Program-made: the position numbers and the translations under genes
Notes under the pieces: model-generated
Seen by the model: the letters and a program-made list of their open reading frames with translations, nothing else
What the model was told of the DNA's origin: nothing
Database searches by the model: none
Part shown: positions 48,483-58,279 of the stretch, in pieces
Numbering within the stretch: the first letter of the stretch is position 1
Layout: the number at the start of each line of letters is the position of its first letter
NCBI RefSeq assembly: GCF_001704415.2
Contig: NC_030814.1
Coordinates: 76,935,121-76,999,120, forward strand
Reading direction: 5' to 3'
DNA length: 64,000 bases
Origin: Capra hircus
Taxonomy: Eukaryota > Chordata > Mammalia > Artiodactyla > Bovidae

Positions 48483-48690
48483 GCTTCCCCAGTGTTTCAG
48501 GAGTAAAGAATCCACCTATCAAAGAAGGAAACATGGGTTCGATCCCTGGACCAGGAAGATCCTCTGGAGAAGGGCATGGCAACCCATTCTAGTATCCTTG
48601 CTGGGAGAATCCCATGACAGAGGAGCCTGGTGGGCTACAGTCCATAGGGTCTTAGAGAGTCAGACATGACTGAAGCAATGGCGCATGCAT
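48483..48690 (+). mobile_element. Bov-tA SINE
   Basis: Sense, full length, moderately diverged, ending near 'cagacatgactgaagcaatggcgcatgcatgca'. The frame at 48398-48592 is a by-product. Confidence 0.92.
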
Positions 48691-49074
48691 GCAGGATAAG
48701 CTACAGTAAAACTGTTGCGACATAGGAAGCATCACATTGCCTGTATATGAATCAAGAACTGTAATTCTGGAATCCAGAGTGTGTGCAGTTTACTATTTTT
48801 CTTTTGATCCTGCATTTTATTAGTCTCTTTATCACTAGCAGCTTGCGCAATATCTGTCATGTAGTAAACCTGCGATAATGTATTTATTCTGAATTAAATA
48901 GTTTGGAATATCTGTGTCCACAGAAAAAAATCATTTTTATTTTGTGAGCACATGCTATGTGTTAAGGTGCTAGGAAATTTGGTTTCAATTTTGGACTCAA
49001 GTTTAAGCAATAATTTTTGAAATCCCAGTCACCTCAACTGTAAAGTACAAACAACTCCTCTCCCATTTGAGATT
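48691..49074. other. No recognised feature
   Basis: Spacer before the ancient L1M 3' end. Confidence 0.45.
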
Positions 49075-49575
49075 ATTTTTCCAGTTTTATTAAGATATAG
49101 TTGACATATAATATTGCGTAAGTTAGTGGTATACAATGCGTTGATTTTAAACATTTCTATATTGGAAAATTATCACCATATTAGCATCAGGTAATAATTC
49201 CATCACCTCATATAATGAGTATTATTTTTTTGTGGTAAGAAAATTTAAGATCTAATAGCACTTTTGACATATGTAGTATTATTAACTATAATCACCATAC
49301 TGAATATTAGATCCCCAAACTGATTTGCCTCAAAATTAGAAGATTGTACTCTGTGACCAACCTCTGCTTATATCTCTACCCCCCAGCCCATAGTAACTAC
49401 CATTTTAGTATTTGTTTGTATGAGTTCAGCTTTTGTAGATTCCACATATAAGTGAAGTCACACAGCATTTGTCTTCCACCCTCTGACATTTTGTTTAGCA
49501 TAACACATTCAAGGTCCAACCACACTATGAAAACAGCAAGATTACATCTTCATTCTCATGGCTGAAGAATATACT

Positions 49576-49577
<2 letters not shown>

Positions 49578-49610
<33 letters not shown>
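49578..49610. repeat. (TG)n microsatellite in L1M
   Basis: About 16 TG units at the place where L1M 3' regions often carry a (TG)n tract on this strand. Likely polymorphic. Confidence 0.95.
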
Positions 49611-49613
<3 letters not shown>

Positions 49614-49615
49614 CT

Positions 49616-49930
49616 TAAACGAAACTTTTTAAGAATCTATCCTGTGATGAATCCAGACATAGCCAGTCCTCCAATGTCATGAGCATGTCAAATGAAATTC
49701 TGACTATAGAAACATTTGTAGAAAATTCTTGTGTGCCCACAGTCATAACTAAGAACTTTTCTGCTTGTTACATGACATAAGTGTAGCAGAAGAATATGAA
49801 ACAGCTCATGAATAATAAACACAAACTAATTATATTAAATTACATTTCTAATACTGAGTATTGTTATGTTGTTTCCTTTGACACTTGTTTATATTTCCCT
49901 TCCAATGTTCTAAACTTTCAAATCAATCAG
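49616..49930. other. Non-L1 insert inside L1M
   Basis: About 315 bp of sequence that I cannot match to L1, although L1M sequence lies on both sides (3' UTR with (TG)n on the left, 'ccacatctttatccattcatctg' on the right). It could be a separate decayed insertion. No tail or TSD is evident. Confidence 0.4.
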
Positions 49931-50223
49931 TTTATCTATTTACCAGCCACATCTTTATCCATTCATCTGTTGCCGGATACTTAGCTTGTTTCCATATGTT
50001 GGCTATTATGAATACTGCTGCAATAAACATGGGAAAGCAGATGTATCTTCAAGACCCTATTTTAATTTTCTTCAGACATATACCCAGAAGTGAAAATGCT
50101 GCTGGCGTATATGGCAGTTCTATTTTTATTTTATTTCTTTAGGAAACTGCACATTGTTTTCCATAGTGGCTGTAACAGTTTATACTCTCATCATTCCCTT
50201 TCCTCCACAGCCTCACCAACACT

Positions 50224-51075
50224 TATCAAGACAAAGACAACACTAAAAAAGAAACTACAGGTCAAATTCATTGGTGAACATAGATGCAAAGTCCTCAACA
50301 AAATTCTAGCAAACAGAATTTAACAACACATTCAAAAGCTCATACACCATGATCAAGTTGAATTTATTCCAGGATGCAAGGATTCTTCAATATACACAAA
50401 TCAATCAATGTGATACACCATATTAACAAAATAAAAGATAAAACCATATAATCATCTCAATAGATGCAAAAAAAGCCTTAGACAAAATTCAGCACCCATT
50501 TATGATTAAAACTCTTCCAAAAATGGGCATAAAAGGACGTTACCTCAACATAGTAAAGGCCATATATGATAAGACCACAGCAAACATTCTCAGTGGTGAA
50601 AAACTGAAAGCATTCCCTCCAAAATCAGGAATAAGACAGGGGTTTCCACTTTCACCACTGTTATTCAACATAGTTTTGGAAGTCCTAGCTACAGTAATCA
50701 GAGAAGAGAATGAAATAAAAAAGAATCCAGATGGAAAAAGAAAAAGTAAAGTTCTCAGTTTTGCAGATGACATGATACTTTACATAGAAAACCCTAAAGA
50801 TAGTTAGTATCTGAAAATTACTAGAGCTAATCAGTGAATTTAGCAAAGTCACAGGATACAAAATCAACACACAGGAATCACTTGCATTCCTATAAACAAT
50901 GAAAAATCAGAGAAATTAAGAAATCAATCCCATTCACCATTGCAACAAACAGAATAAAATATCTAGGAATAAACTTACCTAAGGAGACTAAGGAACTGTA
51001 TACAGAAAATTATGACACTGATAAAAGAAATCAAAGATGACATAAACAGATGGAGAGATATACCATGTTCTTGAG
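50224..51075 (+). pseudogene. L1 ORF2 RT block in reverse within L1M
   Basis: Plus-strand coding relics run from the RT start (TKKETTGQIHW for the KKENYRP region) through motif A (nucleotides for QMQKKP/'DKIQHPFMIKT'), then SGIRQGFPLSPLLFN (motif B, Cys changed to Phe) and 'SFADDMILYIENPKDS' (FADD kept in the frame 50502-50807), to the IPCS region at 51075. Both neighbours code on minus and represent ORF2 before and after this block. The block has no 3' end of its own, so it is not an ordinary separate L1 insertion. Confidence 0.85.
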
Positions 51076-52120
51076 GAATGGTTTCTATTTTTTATATTAA
51101 AAAATAGTCATAGTTTAATTGATCTTTGCTAATGTTATTCTGGTCTATATTTCACTTATTTCTACTCTGATCTTTATTTCTTTCCTTTTACTTATATGAG
51201 GCTTAGTTAGTTCTCTTGCTAATTTCTTGAGGTATAAAATTAGGTTCATTTCAGTTCCTTCTGTTTTACTTATTGTCAGCATTTATGGCTAAAAATCTTC
51301 CTCTTAGCAGTGCTTTGGTTGCCCTCTGTAAGTTTGATATATTGGGTTTCCATTTTTATTTGTTTCAAGATATTTTGATTTCTTTTTTGAAACACTGATT
51401 GTTTAGAAGCATGTTGTTTATCTCCACATATTGGTGAGTTTTCCAGCTTTCCTCTTGTTTCTAATTTTTACTTTCATATGATTGACTTTTAGAAAAGATG
51501 CTTAGTATGATTTCAATATTCTTATAATTCCTAAAACTTGATTTGTGATCTATCATGTGATTTATCCTGGAGAATATTCCATATGTAATTGAAAAGAATT
51601 TGTGTTCTGTTACTGTTGGATGGAAGGTTCTACAAATGTATGTTAGTTCCATTTGGTCTAAAGTTTGGTACAAGTCCAATGTTTTCTCATTGATTTTCTG
51701 TCTGGAGGGTCTGTTTCGGAAAGTGATATTTTGAAGCTACCTGCTATTATTCTGTCGTTATCTATTTGTACTTTCAGAATGGTTATAATTTGTATAGCTT
51801 GAGTGCTCTAGTCTTGGGTATTACATACACATTAATAATTTTAGCCTCCTAATGAATTGACCCTTTTAAAATTATATCATGTTCTCATTTGTCTCTTGTT
51901 ATAGCTTTTGGCTTAATTTCTTCTTTTTTTCCCCCTGATATAACTGTAGCTACCCGTGTGTTCTTTGCGTTTTCACTAAGGAATATTGTTCCATCTTAAG
52001 AGCAGTCTAGTTTATGTTGATAACAACTTCAAATCCATAAAAAACTATTTTTTTGCTCCCTCCTTTTTTGATGTTAGAATTCAATTCTTTTCATATTGTT
52101 TATTCACTAACATATTACTG

Positions 52121-52335
52121 CGAAAGTGAAAGTAAAGTCGCTCAGTCATGTCCAACTCTTTGCGACCCAATGGACTGTAGCCCACCAGGCTCCTCTGTCT
52201 GTGGGATTTTCCAGGCAAGAGTGCTGGAGTGGGTTGCCATTTCCTTCTCCAGGAGATCTTCCCAACCCAGAGATCAAACCCGGGTCTCCCGCACAGCAGG
52301 CAGATGCTTTACCATCTGAGCCACCAGGGAAGCCC
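52121..52335 (-). mobile_element. Bov-tA SINE with perfect 12-bp TSD
   Basis: Antisense, well-preserved SINE between identical AACATATTACTG at 52109-52120 and 52336-52347, inserted into the L1M 5' region. The low divergence and exact TSD suggest a recent insertion. Confidence 0.97.
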
Positions 52336-53483
52336 AACATATTACTGTAGCTAAGGTATTTTAATACTCTTGTTCTTTAATCATTTCACTATAGATAAGT
52401 GTTTAACACTATCACATCATAGTATTAGAGTTCTGAATTGAGTGTATCCTTAGCTTTATCATTGTGTTGAATGTTTTCATATGATATCATGTTACTAATT
52501 AGTAACACTTCATTTCAGCTAAATGAACTCTTTCTTTCTCTCCTTTATTCCTGAAATACAGCTTTGCTGGGAAAAATATTCTTGGTTGGCAGTTTTTTCT
52601 TTAAGGACTTTCAATAGATAACTTACTTTCTCCTACGCTATAAGTGTTCTGCTAGAAATCTGCTAACAGCCTTATGGGAGGTCCTTTGTAAGTTGTAAGC
52701 TTCTTTTCTTTTGCATCTTTTAAGATCCTCTCTTCGTCTTTGATTTTTGATAGTTTTGTTACAATGTGTTTTGAAAAGGAAACTCTGTAAGTTGGCTTTG
52801 TTTTGTGACCTATGAGCTTCATGAACTTGGCTATTCAGATCTCTTCCCACATTGAGAAGTTTTCAGACATCATTTCTTTAAATAAGCTTTCTGACCTTCT
52901 CCTTGTCTTTTCCTGGAACTCAAATTATTTAAATATTTTTTCTTTTAATGATATCCCATAGATGAAGTAAGCTTTCTTCAATTTTTAAAAAATTCTTTTT
53001 TTCTTTGACTAAATAATTTCAAAAGCCTTTCCTCACTCTCACAGATTTTTCTCTTCACTTGGTCAGTTCTATTATTGATGTTCTTTTTTTTTTTTTTTTT
53101 TTTTTGCATTTTCATTTCATTCCTATTTCCTTCAACTGCATGTTTTTTATTTGATTATTTTTTATGATTTGTAACTCAAAAACTTCTCATTTTGTTTGTA
53201 TATTTTTCTTTTGATACTGAATTCACCTTCTGTATTTTCTTGGAACTCCTTGAGCTTTATTGAAACAGCTATTTTGAATTTTTTACCTGGTATATTACAG
53301 ATTTCCATGTCTCTGTGTGTGGCTATTGTGATCCTTTGATTGTGTTATTGTACTTTGATTTTTCGTATAAGTTTTGCATTGCTGTCTTTGCACTTGAAGT
53401 GGCAGTCACTTCCTTGAGTCTTTACTGTCTTTGGTGTGAGAAATAACCTTCTTCAGCCCTGCTCGAGATTCTGAGGCTTTCTT

Positions 53484-53980
53484 CAGTTCAGTTCAGTCAT
53501 TCAGTCATGTCCGACTTTCCAACCCCATTTCAGTTTCAGTTCAGTCTCTCAGTCATGTCTGACCCTATGAACTGCAGCATACCAGGCTTCCCTGTCCATC
53601 ACCAACTCCCAGAACTTACCCAAAGTCATGTCTCTTGAATTGGTAATGCCATCCAACCATCTCATCCCTTGTCATCCCCTTCTCCTCCCGCCTTCAATCT
53701 TTCCCAGCATCAGGGTCTTTTCCAGTGAGTCAGTTCTTTGCATAAGGTGGCCAAAGTATTGGAATTTCAGCTTCAGCATCAGTCCTTCCAATGAATATTT
53801 AAGACTGATTTCCTTTAGGACTGACTGGTTGGATCTCCTTGCAGTCCAAGGGAATCTTTAAGAGTCTTCTCCAGCACCACAGTTCAAAAGCACCAATTCC
53901 TCAGCACTCAGCTTTCTTTATAGTCCAACTCTCAGATGCATACATGATTACTGGAAAAATCATAGCTTTGACTAGACAGA
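53484..53980 (-). mobile_element. BovB fragment with doubled 3' tail
   Basis: Antisense BovB (about 450 bp, 53529-53980) preceded by a second copy of only the tail and last roughly 40 bp (53484-53528). Both lie between CTTTCTT repeats (53477-53483 and 53981-53987), and the surrounding L1M rejoins across them. The double tail therefore appears to belong to one insertion. Confidence 0.9.
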
Positions 53981-54964
53981 CTTTCTTAGACCTTCTATAA
54001 ATACAACTGCTCCACACCTCTTGCTTTTTCTTGTTGCAAGATTCTTAAGCTCATATACCTTGTTTGTATCCTGCAATATACCAGGCTGAGTGCTGACAGC
54101 CTCTCTTCTGTTTTCCCAAAACTCAAGTTTGTGATCTCTCCCTGGCCTGCAGATTTGGCCAGCTTTTTACATGCATTCACTAGCTACCTTCCAAAGTTAC
54201 CGTTACAACTGCCATCTGAAGCAAACACAGGGAGCTAGCTATAGGGTGGGATGTGTTAGGTGAGGAGCTTGGAGCACTGGTGGTACCCATCAGCCAGTTG
54301 AGGGGATCAATGGATGAGGCATTCTCAGTGTCTCATGAACAAGTTTAGTCTTGATGGAATCAGTGACAAAAAGTGTCTACATTCTTTTAATATTCCCTGA
54401 GAATTCTATCTTCTCTTCCCCCTTTTATTGCTTGCACACTACTCATTTAGCTCATGATCAGTGCTCTGAATGGGACTAGAGAGAAATAAGCCCATTTGGC
54501 AATCTGAAATGCAGCTAGGGAGGCTGGGCACTTACTTGCTATTTCTCCTTTCCACCTGTAGGATAAACCATGAGCCAAAGATAATCTCTCCTGGTACTAA
54601 ACTGTGCACCCTTGGAGGAAATATGATCCAGCAAAGTCAGACTCTCCCTTACCTACTCCAACACATGCAGTTTTATTTATTTATTTATTTTTGGCTCAAG
54701 AGAGTGCTGATACTTCTCCTCCAGAAATATGGACTCCCTCAAAAGCTCTCTTACCTGTGGGTAATTAAATTAGTTGTCTCCAGAAATTCCCAGACCACAG
54801 CTTGCAGTAACTGAAGTTGGCTCATGGGCTACTACAAGATCCATAGCCAGGACCAAATCCTGTCTGCTTATTTCCCAATGCACTGTTGGGCAAGATTTCT
54901 GCTGGGTCCCTTGGCAAATGGTGCTGGATCCTACTTTCCCCTTAAAGGCACTTTTGTTTTTAGA

Positions 54965-55660
54965 TAGATGCTGAATTTTTGTTTTTGAGATAAGGGATAT
55001 GTTTTGCCACGTGATGCTCTTGTCACTCTGAAAAGCTTTTTTTGAGTGTTAAAAGCTTCACTGGTTATGAAAGTAATTATTAAAGTATTATAAAAGATGT
55101 TAAAAAGCAAATGTATTCTTTGTTCATTCAGCAGCAGTAACTGTTATAACATGTGAGTCAACAGCAGAACTCGGAATGCTTAGACACCAGTTTATAAGAT
55201 TTATTCCCTAGAGCTCCTAAAGTCTCAGTTTGATTTTAATTCTTGAATTCTCTAATCATCATCTTGTAAATCCCTTAAGTAGTTAATACTCTAATATTCA
55301 CAGTCTCTTGTCTTCCTCTCTTATAGGAAAGAGATTACTTAGAATACTGTACTTTTGCACATAATTTACATACTCAGATGCCTTCTAATTGAATCTTCAA
55401 AACTGCCTTTAAAGCTTAATTATATTCCATAATATAGTATGTTTGAATTGTTTTTGAATTGTTCTGGGTCAATTTTCAGGTGCTAAAGTTTTTAATGGAA
55501 CACAACTACGCTATATTCTTGACTGAAAAGCATAATTTCAGTTATTTCAATTTGTTGGTTATACACATCCAAAATCTTTAACTGTGTTCATGTTTGTTTA
55601 GCCTATCATCATGGATTTAATTGTACATTAAATTTGTAGATCTCTGTTGTTAAATTAAGG
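54965..55660. other. No recognised feature
   Basis: AT-rich spacer right of the L1M. Nothing recognised. Confidence 0.45.
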
Positions 55661-55664
55661 GCTA

Positions 55665-55792
55665 CCATTAAATGCACTGTTTTCACTTAAATTGTAAGAA
55701 TAATATTTATCTTTACATTGCCTTGAGCTATCCCTCCATTCGCTTTTTTTAATTAATAGGCTTTATGTTTTAGAATACTTTGATATTTATAG
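55665..55792. repeat. Direct duplication, left copy
   Basis: Roughly 85-88% identical by eye to 55923-56052. Starts CCATTAAATGCA and ends GATATTTATAG. A SINE fragment lies between the copies. Confidence 0.92.
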
Positions 55793-55924
55793 GGCTTCCC
55801 TGGTAGCTCAGCTGGTAAAGAATATACGTGCAATGTGGGATACTTGGGTTTGAATCCTGGGTTGGGAAGATCCCCTGGAGAAGGGAAAGCCTATCCACTC
55901 CAGTATTATGATCTGGAAAATTCC
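55793..55924 (+). mobile_element. Bov-tA SINE, 3' end missing
   Basis: Starts at the normal 5' end (GGCTTCCCTGG) directly after the left duplication copy and stops at 'ctggaaaattccat', where the right copy begins. CCAT is shared by the SINE body and the duplicated unit, so it may be a microhomology join. Tail and remaining body are absent. Confidence 0.92.
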
Positions 55925-56052
55925 ATTAAATGCATTGTTTTCATTTAAATTGTAAGAAAAATATTTATCTTTACATTGTCTTGAGCTATTCCTCATTCAT
56001 TTGTTTTTTTTATTAATAGACATTATTTTTTAGAATAGTATAATATTTATAG
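55923..56052. repeat. Direct duplication, right copy
   Basis: Second copy of 55665-55792, about 130 bp, ending AATATTTATAG. Confidence 0.92.
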
Positions 56053-56281
56053 AGAAATTGAGTAGTTATAAAATTCCCTTATATTACCCTTTCACAGTCT
56101 TCACTTCTATTGTCTTACATTGGTAAATTTATAACAGTTTAAAAAATTGATACATTATTGCTAGCTGAAGTCTGTAGATGATTCAGTCCTTAATTTTTAC
56201 CTAATATCCATTTGTATTCCAGAATTCTACCCATGATATCACACTGCAGTTAATGATAATCTTACCTTAGATTCCTCTTGG

Positions 56282-56537
56282 GGAGAAGGCAATGGCACCC
56301 CACTCCAGTACTCTTGCCTGGAAAATCCCATGGATGGAGGAGCCTGGTGGGCTGCAGTCCATGGGGTTGCGACTGAGCAGCTTCACTTTCACTTTTCACT
56401 TTCATGCATTGGAGAAGGAAATGGCAATCCACTCCAGTATTCTTGCCTGGAGAATCTCAGGGACGGTGGAGCCTGGTGGGCTGTCATCTATGGGGTCGCA
56501 CAGAGTCAGACACGACTGAAGAGACTTAGCAGCAGCA
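56282..56537 (+). mobile_element. Bov-A2 SINE (dimer)
   Basis: Sense two-monomer Bov-A2. Each monomer runs from GAGAAGGNAATGGCA to a GACTGAGCAGC / CACGACTGAAG-like end, with a 'tcactttcacttttcactttcatgcattg' linker. Confidence 0.93.
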
Positions 56538-57437
56538 TAACAGCTTTTCAGATTTTCCTTGTTTTTGAAAACCTTGACAGTTTTGAGGAGTATTGATCAA
56601 GTATGTCGTAGGATGTCCTTTCATTGGAATCTGTTTGATACTTTTTCACATTAGACTGAGATTATGGATTCTGGAAAGCAAAGTCACCAAGGTAAAGTGC
56701 TGTTTTCAGCACATCATATCAAAGGTATATACTATCAACATAATTTATGACCTTTAACATTGACTTTGATCACATGGCTAAAGTATTGATGGTTTTGTCA
56801 GGTTTCTGCACTATAGAGTTACACTTTTACTTTCTCCTTTTCATACTGTACTCTTTAGAAAGAAGTCACTTTTAGAGTGAAATATCTATATAATTTACTT
56901 GAAATTCTTCTACATGGAAAACTTTTTCTTCTCATTTGTTATTAGTTTTATATATCAGCATGGATGTATAACATTTTTTTATATATAGGGTTATAATGCC
57001 TACTTTATTAATATTATTGCTCAATGTTTCCCATCTGGGCTTTTGGGAATCTTTCAGTTGTCTCTTATTCCCCTTTGACATACTTCACTTTTTTGTGTAT
57101 GGGTGCATATTTGAGTGCTTCATTGTTTTATGACATTATTGGCATTATAAGATGCTCCAGGCTCTTGAATATTTTTAGGCTTAGTTCTAGAATCAGACAG
57201 TTCTCAAGGATCTCTGATTTTGTTATTTATAAGGATTTATTAAAATTAGAGAATGGTATTAGGCACCAAGATCTGGACACTACATATGTTTGTTACTATT
57301 GGGTGTCATTTCTCGTAAACTCTTTCCGCTCAGCAGATAGAGCAAAGAAAGATGTTTGTATATTAACCCATGTATATATTTACATATATCAGTGAACATT
57401 TCTACATGTAAAGCCATTCTTAACTATATTAAGTTAA
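56538..57437. other. No recognised feature
   Basis: The 123-residue frame at 57024-57395 is partly hydrophobic but shows no family signature. I do not call it a gene. No repeats recognised. Confidence 0.45.
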
Positions 57438-57452
57438 ATATGAAGTTTGCTG

Positions 57453-57619
57453 GGACTTCCCTGGTGATCCAGTGGTTAACACTCTGCACTTCCACTTTAG
57501 GGAGTGCAGGAAGTGCAGTGATCCCTGGATGAGGAACTAAGATCCCACATGCCACATAATGTGGCCAAAATAAAAATAAAAACTAAAACAGTCTAAAATA
57601 AAATATCTTCAATAAATGG
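57453..57619 (+). mobile_element. CHR-type SINE with 15-bp TSD
   Basis: 'gacttccctggtgatccagtggttaacactctgc' head, 'agatcccacatgccacataatg' body and an A-rich tail. TSDs are ATATGAAGTTTGCTG (57438-57452) and ATATGAAGTCTGCTG (57620-57634). Confidence 0.92.
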
Positions 57620-57634
57620 ATATGAAGTCTGCTG

Positions 57635-58279
57635 ATATTCCCAACTCTAGTATGTTACCATATTATTATTCTAGCCTCATTTCTTGCTTATCTGTAAATT
57701 CCCACTCTAACAATGAGAAACTAGGATCCTGTTATCTGTCATCTATTTTCTTAATTGTTCAATTCCAGTGTTTATGAATAACAATATCAGAATTGTTCAT
57801 CTGTACTTCTGTAGTAAACAACCTTTTGAAAAGAGTACAGTGCTTATACACAGTTCCTTTTGCCTTTGGTCTTATATACTCTACTCATTTCCAGATTTAC
57901 TCAGGTTACCACATTTCCTGTATTGCCTTCAGTGAGACTGTACTAGTGTAAGATTCTTTGGTCCACATTCTGCATGCTTTGCTAGGATTTATCAAACATC
58001 CCAAGTGACTTTTTAATATTTGCATAAGCTAAGGTTCACTCTTTCTACTATTAAAGTTCCATGTGTTTTGACAAAGGCACGAGGTCTGTGTTCACTACAA
58101 AACACACAGAATAGTTTCAATGCCCTAAAAAAAAACTGTGCTTTGCCTGTTCTCCCTCTCTCCTCTCTGAATCCATAAGAATCACAGATTTTTGCACTAT
58201 CTTTCTGGTTTTATCTTTTCCACAATATTATGTAATTTGAATCATAAATAAGGTAGTTTTCAGAGATTTTTTTCATTTT
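57635..58279. other. No recognised feature
   Basis: Spacer before the BovB cluster. Nothing recognised. Confidence 0.5.

Larger units (their letters stand above)
49075..54960 (-). mobile_element. Ancient L1M, near full length, rearranged
   Basis: Read on the minus strand it has a 5' UTR/ORF1 region (about 54960-52000, with 'ggctgggcacttacttgct' and 'tgctgggaaaaatattcttggttggcag' on plus) and an ORF2 endonuclease and inter-domain part (about 52000-51080). An RT block in the wrong orientation follows (51075-50224), then the ORF2 C-terminal part (50223-49930) and the 3' UTR (49615-49075). Later insertions sit inside: Bov-tA at 52121 and BovB at 53484. No open frames survive. Similarity is from recalled consensus word order; the outer limits are approximate. 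Confidence 0.8.

Noticed and set aside
54470..54814. 114-residue plus-strand frame as a possible gene
   Set aside because: Lies in DNA whose word order matches the antisense 5' region of ancient L1M. No domain or splice context.
57024..57395. 123-residue frame with hydrophobic stretches
   Set aside because: No recognisable family, no upstream or downstream exon support. Such lengths are expected by chance in AT-rich DNA of this size.
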